Part shown: piece by piece, positions 1 through 8,683 of the stretch | How the letters are laid out: each line of letters opens with the position of its first letter | Position numbering within the stretch: the first letter of the stretch is position 1 | Notes under the pieces: generated by a model | What the model saw: the letters and a program-made list of their open reading frames with translations, nothing else | Database searches by the model: none | Told to the model about the DNA's origin: nothing | Program-made: the position numbers and the translations under genes | Origin: Cellulomonas fimi ATCC 484 | Lineage (GTDB): Bacteria > Actinomycetota > Actinomycetes > Actinomycetales > Cellulomonadaceae | Direction: 5' to 3' | Assembly: GCF_000212695.1 (NCBI RefSeq) | Contig: NC_015514.1 | Coordinates: 248,001 to 312,000, forward strand | Length of the DNA stretch: 64,000 nucleotides

Positions 1-579
1 GGGCACGGTCCACCAGGCCGCGTCGAGCGCTGCGGCCTGCACCTCGACGGTGAGCCCGAGCGCGCGCCCGACCGCGTAGAGCCCCAGCCCGGGGATGCCG
101 ATGAGCGCCGCGAGCCCGGCACCGACGCCGAGGTCCCGCCACGGGCGCGTCCCGTCGAGGCCGATGCGGCGTACCGCGGAGCGTCCGTGGGCGGACAGCA
201 GGTAGAGCGCGAGGGCGACGGGGACGAGCGCGAACCCGATCGACAGCAGCTGGTAGGTGAGGTCCAGCCACGGGCGGGGGGAGCGGCTCGGGTTGAGCGT
301 GGCCGTCTGGTCGGCGAGCGCCTGGTCGCGCGTCAGACGGTCGAGGATCGCGACGACGGCGTAGACCCCGGACCGGCCGAGCGACAGGCCGAGCACGATC
401 CAGATCTCGGCGGTCAGGCGGCGGCGCCACGCGCGCTCCGTGCGGGGTGCGGCGTAGAGCGGGTCGGCCGACGCGCTCGCGGTGCTCACGGTGGCGGCTG
501 CCGCGGGCCCGGTGGGGGCCGGGGCGGCCGGGGCGTCGACGGGGTCGGGCGTCGCGTCGCCGGGCGCCGTCCTCGTCAT
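1..579 (-). CDS. CPBP-family intramembrane protease, N-terminal part
   Basis: The gene starts at an ATG and runs off the left edge of the window, so only the first 193 residues are visible. A roughly 45-residue Pro/Ala-rich cytoplasmic lead precedes hydrophobic segments near residues 53-72, 94-112 and 139-155. The stretch AEIWIVLGLSLGRSGVYAVV and the later GRSAVRRIGLDGTRPWRDLG resemble the start of actinobacterial CPBP (CAAX-type) membrane proteases. The catalytic EExxxR and HxxxN motifs would lie beyond the edge and cannot be checked. It diverges from the ABC operon to its right. Confidence 0.6.
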   Translation of the reverse strand, partial: MTRTAPGDATPDPVDAPAAPAPTGPAAAATVSTASASADPLYAAPRTERAWRRRLTAEIWIVLGLSLGRSGVYAVVAILDRLTRDQALADQTATLNPSRSPRPWLDLTYQLLSIGFALVPVALALYLLSAHGRSAVRRIGLDGTRPWRDLGVGAGLAALIGIPGLGLYAVGRALGLTVEVQAAALDAAWWTVP

Positions 580-641
580 GCGGCGAAGCCTAGGCGGCGT
601 CGCTGGGCGTCGGCTGGACAGGCCCTTGTGCGGGACATCCT

Positions 642-657
642 CACAAAGTAGTTTGTG
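642..657. promoter_or_regulatory. Inverted repeat, candidate operator
   Basis: Perfect inverted repeat CACAAA-GTAG-TTTGTG with 6-base arms. It lies between the divergent CPBP gene and the ABC operon, 37 bases before the operon's first ATG. It is AT-rich against a very GC-rich background. The operon encodes its own winged-helix regulator, which is a natural candidate to bind here; that link is inference. Confidence 0.45.
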
Positions 658-693
658 ACGCAAACAAGGTGCCGGGCGACGCAGGGGGCGACG

Positions 694-1491
694 ATGGACG
701 GCCGCGCAGGACCCGACGACGCAGCACGCGACGACGCAGCACGCGACGACGCCCGCAGCGGCGACGCCCGACGTGACGACGCTCGACCCGGCGGCCCCGG
801 CCCGGACGACGCCCGGCGCGGTGGCGCGGCGCGGGACGGCACGGGGCCGCGCCGCACGGCGGCCCCCGACGACGACGGGGGCGACGCCGCACCCGACCTG
901 GCCGCCGCGCTCGCGATCATCGCCGAGGGCCGCCAGCAGGCCCGGGCCGCCTACCCGTCGGGTGCGTTCCTCTTCCTCCTGTGGGGAGCGGTGTGGCTCG
1001 TCGGCTACGGGACCCTGTGGGTCTCGGCGCGCGAGTCCGGTCGGCCCGCCGGCGCGGCGGCCGCGGTCGCGATCGGACTGGGCGTCGCCGGCCTGGTGGG
1101 CACGCTCACGCACATCGCGCGCCGCAGCCGGGGGCTGTCCGGCGCGAGCGCACGCACGGGGGCGCTGTACGGCTGGTCGTGGGCGATCGGCTTCACCGCG
1201 CAGGCGCTGATCGTCACCTCGCTCGCGGAGGCCGGCGCGTCGCCGCAGGTCAGCGCGCTTGCGGGCAACGCGCTCGCGGCCCTGGTCGTCGGCCTGCTCT
1301 ACCTCGCCGCCGGGGCGCTGTGGGACGACGTCCCCATGTTCGCGCTCGGCGCGTGGATCACGCTCGTCGGGGCGGCGAGCGCGCTCGTCGGGATGCCCGG
1401 CACGTACCTCGCGATGGCGCTCGCGGGCGGTGGGGGCATGGTCGCCGTCGGGGCGGTCGAGGCGCTGCGCGAGCGGAGGCGGCGTGCCTGA
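694..1491 (+). CDS. Membrane protein of unknown function, first gene of ABC operon
   Basis: 265 residues. The first 60 or so are low-complexity Asp/Arg/Ala (repeated DDAARDDAARDDAR), followed by about six hydrophobic helices beginning at GAFLFLLWGAVWLVGYGTLW. The ATG at 694 was preferred over a GTG 39 bases upstream because AGGGGGCGACG sits just before it. Its stop overlaps the GTG of the next gene by 8 bases, so it is co-transcribed with the winged-helix regulator and ABC pair. No domain was recognised. Proteins of this layout often accompany MarR/ArsR-like regulators and ABC exporters in actinobacteria; a sensory or accessory role is inferred only from context. Confidence 0.7.
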   Translation: MDGRAGPDDAARDDAARDDARSGDARRDDARPGGPGPDDARRGGAARDGTGPRRTAAPDDDGGDAAPDLAAALAIIAEGRQQARAAYPSGAFLFLLWGAVWLVGYGTLWVSARESGRPAGAAAAVAIGLGVAGLVGTLTHIARRSRGLSGASARTGALYGWSWAIGFTAQALIVTSLAEAGASPQVSALAGNALAALVVGLLYLAAGALWDDVPMFALGAWITLVGAASALVGMPGTYLAMALAGGGGMVAVGAVEALRERRRRA

Positions 1492-1786
1492 CCCCGGGCT
1501 CGACCCCGTGATCCACACCGAGGCCCGCCTGCGCGTCGTCTCGGCGCTGTCCGCGCTCGGGCGCGGCGACCGCATCAGCTTCCCGCGGCTCCAGCAGCTG
1601 CTCGACATGACCGCGGGCAACCTCTCGACCCACCTACGCCGACTCGAGGAGGCGGACTACGTGACCATCACCAAGACCCACGAGGGCCGGACCCCGGCCA
1701 CCTACGTGGAGCTCAGCGACACCGGGCGGGCCGCGCTCGACCGGTACACGCGAGCCCTGCGCGCGCTGCTCGGGGGGCAGCTGTGA
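1484..1786 (+). CDS. Winged-helix transcriptional regulator (MarR/ArsR-like)
   Basis: 100 residues, essentially one winged-helix domain. Residues about 25-75 hold the helix-turn-helix (RISFPRLQQLLDMTAGNLST, then HLRRLEEADYVTITK) and the wing (HEGRTPATYVELSDTG). The GTG start follows GGAGG by 5 bases and overlaps the upstream gene; the stop overlaps the ATPase GTG as GTGA. Such short regulators usually lack a separate ligand domain and control the operon they sit in. The 642-657 inverted repeat is the obvious candidate target. Confidence 0.82.
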   Translation: MPDPGLDPVIHTEARLRVVSALSALGRGDRISFPRLQQLLDMTAGNLSTHLRRLEEADYVTITKTHEGRTPATYVELSDTGRAALDRYTRALRALLGGQL

Positions 1787-2775
1787 CCGCCCCGACGCCG
1801 ACCGGGCCCGTGCTCGACGTCCAGCACGTCACGCGCCGGTTCGGCGCGGTCACGGCGCTCGACGACGTGAGCCTGCGCGTCGAGCACGGCGAGCTCGTCG
1901 GCCTGCTGGGTCCCAACGGTGCCGGCAAGACGACGCTCCTCAGCCTCGTCAGCGGCCTGCGCCGTCCCGACAGCGGCACGGTCCGCCTGTTCGGCGGCGA
2001 CCCGCGTGACGCGTCGTCGCGCATCGGCCTCGGCACCACGCCGCAGGAGACGGGCCTGCCGCCGACGCTCACGGTCGGCGAGGTCGTCGACCTCGTCGCC
2101 GGGCACTACCCGGACCCGATGTCCCGGGCCGAGGTGCTGAGCCGGTTCGGGATGCAGGACCTCGTGAAGCGGCAGACGGGCGGGCTGTCCGGCGGGCAGA
2201 AGCGGCGCCTCGCCGTCGCGCTCGCCCTGGTCGGGCGGCCGCGTCTCGTGCTGCTCGACGAGCCCACCACGGGGCTCGACGTCGAGGCGCGGCACGTCCT
2301 GTGGCAGGCGCTGCGGGACTACCACGCCGACGGCGCGACGGTCGTCCTGACGAGCCACTACCTGGAGGAGGTCGAGGCGCTCGCCGAGCGCGTCGTCGTG
2401 GTCGGTGGCGGGCGGATCCTGGCCGACGACTCGCTCGACGCGGTCGTCGGGCTCGTGGGGCTGCGTCGCGTCCTGCTCACCGTCCCGGCCGCGAGCACGG
2501 TCGACCTGGCCGCGCTGCCGGGTGCGCACGCGGCGCACGCCGACGACCTCGACGGCCGCGCGCGGCGCTGGACGGTCCTCGCCGAGGACGCGGACGTGTT
2601 CGTCCGGTCGCTCGTCGGCGCCGACGTCCCGTTCTCCGGCCTGGAGGTGCGGGGTGCGTCGCTCGAGGAGGCGTTCCTCGCCCTCACGGCCCGCGCCGAC
2701 GACACGGCCGACGCCGCCCCCGCCCCCGCCGCCGTGCACGACCCCGCCCGACTCGCCGAGGAGGCCGTCCGATGA
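1783..2775 (+). CDS. ABC transporter ATP-binding protein
   Basis: 330 residues. Walker A is GPNGAGKT at residues 43-50, the ABC signature LSGGQ at 135-139 and Walker B LVLLDE at 155-160, followed by the D-loop region PTTGLD. The domain is of the CcmA/drug-exporter type with a C-terminal extension of about 120 residues ending in a Pro/Ala-rich tail. It overlaps both the regulator upstream and the permease downstream by 4 bases, so the half-transporter would form with the next gene. The substrate is unknown; this family exports drugs, antibiotics or lipids. Confidence 0.93.
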   Translation: MTAPTPTGPVLDVQHVTRRFGAVTALDDVSLRVEHGELVGLLGPNGAGKTTLLSLVSGLRRPDSGTVRLFGGDPRDASSRIGLGTTPQETGLPPTLTVGEVVDLVAGHYPDPMSRAEVLSRFGMQDLVKRQTGGLSGGQKRRLAVALALVGRPRLVLLDEPTTGLDVEARHVLWQALRDYHADGATVVLTSHYLEEVEALAERVVVVGGGRILADDSLDAVVGLVGLRRVLLTVPAASTVDLAALPGAHAAHADDLDGRARRWTVLAEDADVFVRSLVGADVPFSGLEVRGASLEEAFLALTARADDTADAAPAPAAVHDPARLAEEAVR

Positions 2776-3587
2776 GCACCTCCGCCCCCGCCGCCCCCAC
2801 CGCACCGGGAGGCACCCGCGGGCCGGCCCGCCGCCGGCCGTTCTGGCCGCTCGCGCTGCTGCACGCCCGCCTCGGGTTCCTCGAGACGATCCGCATCCCG
2901 ATCGCGGTGCTCGGCAACCTGCTGTTCCCCGCGCTCGCGCTGCTGTTCTTCGTCGTGCCGCAGCAGGCCGTCGCGCAGGACCCGGGCATCGCCACCGCGG
3001 CCGTGACGCAGCTCGGCACGTTCGCGGTGATGTCGACGTGCCTGTTCTCGTTCGGTGTCGGCGTCGCGGAGGACCGGGCCCTGCCGTTCGACCCGTTCCT
3101 GCGGACGCTGCCCGCGGGCGCCGCGCCGCGCCTGACGGGCCGCGTGCTCAACGGCCTGCTGTGGGCGTACATGGCGCTCGTGCCGCTCGTGCTCGTGGGC
3201 GCGCTGCTCACGGCCGCGTCGGTGTCGTTCGGTCGCGCGCTGCTCGCGGTCGTCGTCGTGCCCGCGGTCGCGGTGCCGTTCCTGCTGCTCGGCGTCGCGA
3301 TCGGGTACCGCCTGTCGGCCAAGGCGGCGATCGCCGTCGTGCAGGCGGTGCTGTTCCCGCTCGCGTTCGCCGGTGGCCTCTTCATGCCGCCCGAGGTGTT
3401 CCCGGGCTGGCTCGACGCCGTCTCGAAGGCGCTGCCGTCGCGGGCCGCCCGGGACCTCGCGATCCAGGCGACGACGGGCTACGAGGCATATGCCCTCGCG
3501 CTGCCGGTGATCCTCGCGTGGACCGCGCTGTTCGCGGTCCTGGCGGTGCTCGCGTACCGCAGCGACGAGGGCCGCCGCTTCCGCTGA
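2772..3587 (+). CDS. ABC-2 type transporter permease
   Basis: 271 residues with six predicted membrane helices starting at IPIAVLGNLLFPALALLFFV. The segment near the C terminus, FAGGLFMPPEVFPGWLDAVSK followed by a final helix, is typical of ABC-2 permeases. The ATG overlaps the ATPase stop. It completes an exporter with the ATPase; the four-gene operon ends at the hairpin at 3623-3656. Confidence 0.88.
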   Translation: MSTSAPAAPTAPGGTRGPARRRPFWPLALLHARLGFLETIRIPIAVLGNLLFPALALLFFVVPQQAVAQDPGIATAAVTQLGTFAVMSTCLFSFGVGVAEDRALPFDPFLRTLPAGAAPRLTGRVLNGLLWAYMALVPLVLVGALLTAASVSFGRALLAVVVVPAVAVPFLLLGVAIGYRLSAKAAIAVVQAVLFPLAFAGGLFMPPEVFPGWLDAVSKALPSRAARDLAIQATTGYEAYALALPVILAWTALFAVLAVLAYRSDEGRRFR

Positions 3588-3622
3588 CCCGCGCGGTCCG
3601 GCGAGCGTTCGCCCCGGCACGA

Positions 3623-3656
3623 CGACGGCCGGCCCCCGGGAGGGGACCGGCCGTCG
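3623..3656. terminator. Bidirectional hairpin terminator
   Basis: CGACGGCCGG pairs with CCGGCCGTCG around a 14-base interior that itself contains CCCC/GGGG. It sits between the convergent ABC permease and copA stops and can serve both. No U-tract is present, as is usual in high-GC actinobacteria. Confidence 0.75.
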
Positions 3657-3666
3657 CCGCGTGCGG

Positions 3667-6276
3667 TCAGCCGAAGGTGCGCAGCCGCAGCGAGTTGCCG
3701 ACCACGAGGACCGACGAGAACGCCATGGCGGCGCCCGCGATCATCGGGTTGAGCAGGCCCAGCGCCGCGAGCGGGATGGCCGCGACGTTGTACGCGAACG
3801 CCCAGAACAGGTTCTGCTGGATGATCCGCAGCGTCCGGCGCGACAGCCGCACCGCCTGGGCCGCGGTCCGCAGGTCACCGCGGACGAGCGTCACGTCCGC
3901 GGCCTCGATCGCCACGTCGGTGCCCGTGCCCATCGCGAGGCCCAGGTCGGCGGCGGCGAGGGCTGCGGCGTCGTTCACGCCGTCGCCGACCATCGCGACG
4001 CGCCGCCCCTGCGACTGCAGCCGCTCGACGACCGCGACCTTGTCCGCGGGCAGCACCTGGGCGACGACGTCCTCCTGCGCGATCCCGACCGACCGGGCCG
4101 CGGCACGCGCCGCGCCGAGGTTGTCCCCGGTCAGCAGCACCGGGCGCAGGCCCAGGTCCCGCAGGTCCGCGACCGCCTGGGCCGACGACGCCTTGACGGG
4201 GTCCCGCAGGACCAGCACCCCGCGCGCGACGCCGTCCCACGCGGCGACGACCGCCGTCGCGCCGTCGTCCTCCGCCGCACGGACCGCCGCCTCGACCGGC
4301 GCGGTCGCCACGCCCTCGTCCCGCAGCCAGCCGAGCCGGCCCACGAGCACGCGACGCGACAGGTCGATGCCGGAGTGGGCGACCCGGACGACCCCGGAGA
4401 CGCCGTGCCCGGCGTGCGCCCGGAAGTCGTGCACCTGGTCGGCACCGATCACGACGCCGTCCGCGCCGACGCGGTCGACGCCGCCCTCGACCCGGTCCAC
4501 GCCGCCCTCGGCGGGGCCGTGCGCGGCGCCCGCGATCGCGTGGGCGACCGGGTGCTCCGCGAGCTGCTCGACCGCCGCGGCCAGCCGCAGCACCTCGGCG
4601 CGGTCCGCACCGTCCACGGGCACGACGTCGACGAGCGCCATGCGGCCCTCGGTGACGGTCCCCGTCTTGTCGAGCACGACGGTGTCGACGCGCCGCGTCT
4701 GCTCGAGGATCTCCGGGCCCTTGATGAGGATGCCGAGCTGCGCGCCGCGGCCGGTCCCGACCAGCAGCGCCGTCGGCGTCGCGAGCCCGAGAGCGCAGGG
4801 GCACGCGATGATGAGCACCGCGACCGCGGCGGTGAACGCGGACTGCACCGACCCGCCCGCGACGAGCCAGCCGACGAGCGTGCCGAGCGCGAGCACCAGG
4901 ACGACGGGTACGAAGACCGCCGAGATGCGGTCCGCGAGCCGCTGCACGGGCGCCTTGCCGGTCTGCGCCGCGGCGACGAGGCGGCCGATCTGCGCGAGCC
5001 GCGTCTCCTCCCCGACGCGCGTCGCGCGCACCACGAGCGCGCCCGAGGTGTTGACCGTCGCACCCGTCACCTCGTCGCCCGGCCCGACGTCGACCGGCAC
5101 GGGCTCGCCCGTGAGCAGCGACGTGTCGAGCGCGCTCGTGCCGGAGACGACCACGCCGTCGGTGGCGACCTTCTCGCCGGGGCGGACCGTGAACTCGTCG
5201 CCCACGGCCAGCCGCCCGACCGGGACGCGCTGCTCGACCTTGCGGCCGTCCGGGCCGGTGACGAGGAGCGCGACGTCCTTCGCGCCGAGGTCGAGCAGCG
5301 CGCGCAGCGCGTCGCCCGCGCGGCGGCGGGAGCGGTGCTCGGCGTACCTGCCGGCGAGCAGGAACGTCGTGACGACGGCCGCGACCTCGAAGTACAGCTC
5401 GGGCATGCCCATCTCGCCGTGGCCGGCGTCGGCCGCGGGCCACAGGGTGGGCGTCATCGTCATGCCGAGCGTGCCCGCGCCGCCGAGGAGCAGCGCCCAC
5501 AGCGACCAGCCGGTCGCCGCGACGATGCCGATCGAGACGAGGGTGTCCATCGTCGACGCGCGGTGCCGGGCCGCCCGGGCGGCCGCCTTGTGGAACGGCC
5601 ACGCCGCCCACGTCGCGACCGGCAGGGCGAGGGCGGCGACGACCCACTGCCAGCCCCGGAACTGCAGGGCGGGGATCATCGAGAGGAGCAGGACGGGCAC
5701 CGTGAGCACGGCCGCGACCCGCAGGCGGCGGCGCAGGTCGGTGCCGCGCGCGTCGGTCGGGGCCGAGGTGTCCTCGTCGGCGTCCATCTCGTGCCCGGGC
5801 GCCATCGTGTGCCCGGACAGCGCGTGCTCGAACGGGTCCATGTCGTGCCCGTGGCCGTCGCCGTGCCCGGCGGGGTGCGTCGTCGCGGCGCCGTGACCGG
5901 CGTGCTCGACGGTCGCGCGCGGGTCCACGTCGTGCGGGCCGGACGCCGGGGCGGCGTGCTGGCCTGCGGCGTGACCACCGTGGCCGGCGCCCGCCACGAC
6001 CTTCTCGGCGCGACGCGCGGTGACGCGCCCGTCGTACCCCGCGCGCCGCACCGCGGCCAGCAGGGCGTCGTCGTCCGCGACGCTGCCGTCGTCGGACGCG
6101 CGCAGCTCGACGTGCGCGGTCTCGAGCGCGAGGTTGACCGTGGCGCTCGCGCCGGGCACCTGGTTGAGGCGCCGCTCGACGCGCGCGACGCACGACGCGC
6201 ACGTCATGCCCTGGACGTCCAGGTCGACGAGGGCGACGGGTGCGCCCGCCGGCTGGTGCTCGTCGTGCGTGCTCAC
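3667..6276 (-). CDS. copA: Copper-exporting P1B-type ATPase
   Basis: 869 residues. An N-terminal heavy-metal domain has GMTCASC (Cys26, Cys29). Residues 99-163 form a linker with 13 His plus Met and Asp, an unusual additional metal-binding segment. Membrane helices follow; the ion-path motif is CPC at 492-494, the phosphorylation site DKTGT at Asp536, the actuator TGE near 389, an HP motif in [12 protein letters not shown], and [10 protein letters not shown] near the end. Start: the GTG lies 8 bases after GGAGG and overlaps the copZ stop. It pumps Cu(I) out of the cytosol. A short GGVDRV duplication sits in the nucleotide-binding domain. It is third in the csoR-copZ-copA operon. Confidence 0.95.
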   Translation of the reverse strand: MSTHDEHQPAGAPVALVDLDVQGMTCASCVARVERRLNQVPGASATVNLALETAHVELRASDDGSVADDDALLAAVRRAGYDGRVTARRAEKVVAGAGHGGHAAGQHAAPASGPHDVDPRATVEHAGHGAATTHPAGHGDGHGHDMDPFEHALSGHTMAPGHEMDADEDTSAPTDARGTDLRRRLRVAAVLTVPVLLLSMIPALQFRGWQWVVAALALPVATWAAWPFHKAAARAARHRASTMDTLVSIGIVAATGWSLWALLLGGAGTLGMTMTPTLWPAADAGHGEMGMPELYFEVAAVVTTFLLAGRYAEHRSRRRAGDALRALLDLGAKDVALLVTGPDGRKVEQRVPVGRLAVGDEFTVRPGEKVATDGVVVSGTSALDTSLLTGEPVPVDVGPGDEVTGATVNTSGALVVRATRVGEETRLAQIGRLVAAAQTGKAPVQRLADRISAVFVPVVLVLALGTLVGWLVAGGSVQSAFTAAVAVLIIACPCALGLATPTALLVGTGRGAQLGILIKGPEILEQTRRVDTVVLDKTGTVTEGRMALVDVVPVDGADRAEVLRLAAAVEQLAEHPVAHAIAGAAHGPAEGGVDRVEGGVDRVGADGVVIGADQVHDFRAHAGHGVSGVVRVAHSGIDLSRRVLVGRLGWLRDEGVATAPVEAAVRAAEDDGATAVVAAWDGVARGVLVLRDPVKASSAQAVADLRDLGLRPVLLTGDNLGAARAAARSVGIAQEDVVAQVLPADKVAVVERLQSQGRRVAMVGDGVNDAAALAAADLGLAMGTGTDVAIEAADVTLVRGDLRTAAQAVRLSRRTLRIIQQNLFWAFAYNVAAIPLAALGLLNPMIAGAAMAFSSVLVVGNSLRLRTFG

Positions 6277-6506
6277 AGCAGGGACCTCCGGGGGGTGACG
6301 GCGTAGCCCGCCTCGGTGACGGCCTCGGCGACCGCGTCGTCGGCGAGCGGGGCGTCGGACGTGACGCGGACGGTGGACGACCCGCCGACGACGAGGTCGA
6401 CGGCGACGTCGGTGACGCCGGGCAGGGCGGTCAGCTCGGTGGTGACGGCGTGCACGCAGTGCCCGCAGGTCATGCCGTCGACGCCGAACGTGGTGGTCTG
6501 GGCCAT
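6273..6506 (-). CDS. copZ: Copper chaperone, heavy-metal-associated domain
   Basis: 77 residues forming a single ferredoxin-like HMA domain with the metal site GMTCGHC near residues 12-18. It delivers Cu(I) to the CopA N-terminal domain or to CsoR. It overlaps the copA GTG by 4 bases and lies 48 bases after csoR. A GAGGAGAG ribosome-binding site precedes its ATG. The length is normal for CopZ. Confidence 0.93.
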   Translation of the reverse strand: MAQTTTFGVDGMTCGHCVHAVTTELTALPGVTDVAVDLVVGGSSTVRVTSDAPLADDAVAEAVTEAGYAVTPRRSLL

Positions 6507-6528
6507 GGGTCTCTCCTCGGTGGTGGGT

Positions 6529-6548
6529 CCGCCGGCCGCGGCCGGCGG
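6529..6548. other. Perfect 20-base intercistronic palindrome
   Basis: Ten-base arms (CCGCCGGCCG and its complement) between the csoR stop and the copZ start. In RNA this would fold to a strong hairpin about 20 bases before the copZ start codon. It could tune csoR versus copZ/copA message levels by partial termination, processing or stabilisation; the sequence shows only the structure. Confidence 0.55.
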
Positions 6549-6554
6549 GTGGGG

Positions 6555-6836
6555 TCAGCTGCGGACGAGCCGGGCGATCGCGTCGGCCGCCTCGCGGACC
6601 TTGGCGGCGCCGTCCTCGGGGGACTGGCGTGCCGCGTCGACGACGCAGTGGCCGAGGTGGTCCTCGACGAGGCCGATGCTCACGGCCTGCAGCGCCTTGG
6701 TGACGGCGGCGATCTGGGTGAGGACGTCGATGCAGTAGACGTCCTCGTCGACCATGCGGGCGATGCCCCGGACCTGCCCCTCGATGCGGCGCAGGCGCTT
6801 GAGGTAGTCGTCCTTGGCGTCGGTGTAGCCGTGCAC
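6555..6836 (-). CDS. csoR: Copper-sensing repressor, CsoR family
   Basis: 93 residues of four-helix CsoR fold. The family Cys-His-Cys ligands are visible: Cys in [10 protein letters not shown], and His and Cys in [14 protein letters not shown]. The start was set at the GTG of [15 protein letters not shown] because AGGAGG lies 5 bases before it and this is the usual family N terminus; a GTG at 6881 would add 15 residues but lies only 9 bases from the operator. Apo-CsoR represses and Cu(I) releases it. It heads the operon and is probably autoregulated through the site at 6891-6907. Confidence 0.92.
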   Translation of the reverse strand: MHGYTDAKDDYLKRLRRIEGQVRGIARMVDEDVYCIDVLTQIAAVTKALQAVSIGLVEDHLGHCVVDAARQSPEDGAAKVREAADAIARLVRS

Positions 6837-6887
6837 GTCGTCCTCCTGCGTCGCTCCGGTGACGGTGTGGCCGTCGCTCACCCGAAC

Positions 6888-6916
6888 ACCATACCCCCCT
6901 GGGGTATTCCATCGAC
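6888..6916 (-). promoter_or_regulatory. Promoter of csoR-copZ-copA
   Basis: Reading leftwards, GTCGAT (6916-6911) and TATGGT (6893-6888) are 17 bases apart, a plausible -35/-10 pair. The CsoR palindrome fills the spacer, the standard arrangement for metal-released repression. The implied message start near 6880 supports the shorter csoR start. Confidence 0.6.
6891..6907. promoter_or_regulatory. CsoR operator
   Basis: The 17-base palindrome ATACCCCCCTGGGGTAT matches the TACCC...GGGTA form known for CsoR operators. It lies between the proposed -35 and -10 of the csoR operon and about 45 bases upstream of the Rrf2 gene, which it could in principle also affect. Confidence 0.88.
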
Positions 6917-6950
6917 GGGGACCGGGACCGGGACGGGGGAGAATCGGGCC

Positions 6951-7409
6951 ATGCGGGTCTCGGCGAAGGCGGACTATGCGGTGCGGGCGTGCGCGGAGCT
7001 GGCGGCCAGCCCGCACGGCGACCCCGTGCCGTCCGAGGTGCTGGCCGCCGGGCAGGACATCCCGGTGAGCTTCCTCGAGCGGATCCTCGGCGACCTGCGG
7101 CGCGCAGGGATCGTCGCGTCGGTGCGGGGGCGGTCGGGCGGCTACCGGCTCGCGCGGCCGGCGGGGGACGTCACGCTCGCCGAGGTGATCCGGGCCGTCG
7201 ACGGTCCGCTCGTCACGGTGCGCGACGAGCGCCCGCCGAGCCTGACCTACGAGGGGTCCGCCGCGGCGCTGCTCGACGTGTGGGTCGCGCTGCGCACGAA
7301 CGTGCGGCAGGTGCTCGACGTCGTGACGCTCGCGCACCTCGTCGCGGGCGACCTCCCGCCCCAGGTGAAGGCCCTGTCGGAGACCGTGGGGGCCTGGGAC
7401 AACCCCTGA
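6951..7409 (+). CDS. Rrf2-family transcriptional regulator
   Basis: 152 residues. The N terminus [17 protein letters not shown] and the recognition and wing segment [20 protein letters not shown] followed by [12 protein letters not shown] are classic Rrf2. Only one Cys (near residue 15) is present, so the three-Cys cluster of IscR/NsrR is missing and it is not expected to hold an Fe-S cluster. Other cluster-free Rrf2 proteins such as CymR respond to sulfur metabolites. The next gene is a TauE/SafE anion exporter, which makes sulfur-linked control a reasonable inference. Confidence 0.9.
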   Translation: MRVSAKADYAVRACAELAASPHGDPVPSEVLAAGQDIPVSFLERILGDLRRAGIVASVRGRSGGYRLARPAGDVTLAEVIRAVDGPLVTVRDERPPSLTYEGSAAALLDVWVALRTNVRQVLDVVTLAHLVAGDLPPQVKALSETVGAWDNP

Positions 7410-7468
7410 TGCGCGGTCAGCGCGGGTGACCGCATGGCGGGCAGCGGCGTCCACCATGCGGATGGTGC

Positions 7469-7498
7469 TTGTAAGGCGACCAAGGCGGTCGGAATTAT
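7469..7498 (+). promoter_or_regulatory. Candidate promoter and operator of the TauE/SafE gene
   Basis: TTGTAA and AATTAT are 18 bases apart. The spacer holds the inverted repeat CGACC-aaggc-GGTCG (7477-7491), placed where a repressor would block polymerase. A second pair, CCGCATGG (7430-7437) and CCATGCGG (7454-7461), lies just upstream and may be the end hairpin of the Rrf2 message or another binding site. Confidence 0.45.
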
Positions 7499-7540
7499 CG
7501 GCGAAACCACGTCCCGTCCGCACCCACACGAGGTGGTCCC

Positions 7541-8479
7541 GTGCCCGCCCTCATCCTCATGGCCCTCGTCGGCCTCGCCGCGCAGCTCGTCGACGGCAGC
7601 CTCGGCATGGCGTACGGGGTCACGTCCTCGACGCTGCTGCTCGCGATCGGCACCAACCCCGCGGCGGCCTCCGCGACGGTCCACCTCGCCGAGATCGGGA
7701 CGACGCTCGCGTCCGGCGTCTCGCACTGGAAGTTCGGCAACGTCGACTGGAAGGTCGTCCTCAAGGTCGGCGTCCCGGGCGCCGTCGGAGCGTTCCTCGG
7801 CGCCACGGTCCTGTCGAACCTGTCGACCGAGGCCGCCACGCCCGTGATGTCGCTCGTCCTGCTCGCGCTCGGTGCGTACCTGCTCGTGCGCTTCACGCTC
7901 TTCGGGCTGCGCACCGACCGCCAGCACCTGCCGCTGCGCAAGCGGTTCCTCACCCCGCTCGGCCTGGTCGCCGGGTTCGTCGACGCGACCGGTGGCGGCG
8001 GCTGGGGCCCCGTCGGCACCCCGGCGCTGCTCGCGAGCGGGCGCCTCGAGCCGCGCAAGGTCATCGGCTCGATCGACACCTCCGAGTTCCTCGTCGCGCT
8101 CGCCGCGAGCCTCGGCTTCCTGTTCGCGATCGGCTCGCAGGGCGTCAACTTCGCCTGGGTGCTCGCGCTGCTCCTCGGCGGCCTCGTCGCCGCCCCGATC
8201 GCCGCGTGGCTCGTCCGGCACATCCCGCCGCGCATCCTCGGGTCCGCCGTCGGCGGCGTCATCGTCCTCACCAACGTGCGCACCCTGATCCGCAGCGACT
8301 GGGTCGGCCTGAAGAACACGCCCACCGAGGGCCTCACGCTGGCCGCCATCGCCGTCGTCTGGGCCGCCGCCGTCGTGTGGTCGGTGCGGGCGTACCGCGC
8401 CGACCAGGCGGCCGCCCGTGCCGAGAAGGTCGAGTCCACCGGGACCGAGGCGACCGCCGTCGCCGCGACGCCCGCCTGA
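7541..8479 (+). CDS. TauE/SafE family membrane exporter
   Basis: 312 residues with about eight membrane helices. The family hallmark near the N terminus is LAAQLVDGSLGMAYGVTSST, and the second half repeats it as GLVAGFVDATGGGGWGPVGT. These proteins move sulfite, sulfonates or related organic anions across the membrane. The GTG start gives the usual N terminus. It lies 131 bases after the Rrf2 gene, probably under its control, and is closed by a 14-bp hairpin. Confidence 0.9.
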   Translation: MPALILMALVGLAAQLVDGSLGMAYGVTSSTLLLAIGTNPAAASATVHLAEIGTTLASGVSHWKFGNVDWKVVLKVGVPGAVGAFLGATVLSNLSTEAATPVMSLVLLALGAYLLVRFTLFGLRTDRQHLPLRKRFLTPLGLVAGFVDATGGGGWGPVGTPALLASGRLEPRKVIGSIDTSEFLVALAASLGFLFAIGSQGVNFAWVLALLLGGLVAAPIAAWLVRHIPPRILGSAVGGVIVLTNVRTLIRSDWVGLKNTPTEGLTLAAIAVVWAAAVVWSVRAYRADQAAARAEKVESTGTEATAVAATPA

Positions 8480-8503
8480 CGCGCCGTCGCGGTACGACCG
8501 CGC

Positions 8504-8544
8504 GCACCGGACCCCCGTCGCCGCTGGTGGCGGGGGTCCGGTGC
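8504..8544 (+). terminator. Strong hairpin terminator after TauE/SafE gene
   Basis: GCACCGGACCCCCG pairs perfectly with CGGGGGTCCGGTGC (14 bp) around a 13-base loop, 24 bases past the stop. Confidence 0.85.
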
Positions 8545-8683
8545 GTCCGAGGTCGCGGCGCCCGACGCCGCCCGACGCCGGTCTCGCGACCGCGCACGCG
8601 GCGTCTCGCCAGTCGTCCGATATGTCGCATTGACCTCCGGCCTCGGGGATACTGCTCAGCGCACCGAGGAGAGGGCGACACCC

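Noticed and set aside
2405..5896. Long plus-strand frame across the ABC genes and antisense to copA
   Set aside because: Third-position composition is wrong, and recognised genes occupy the same DNA in other frames.
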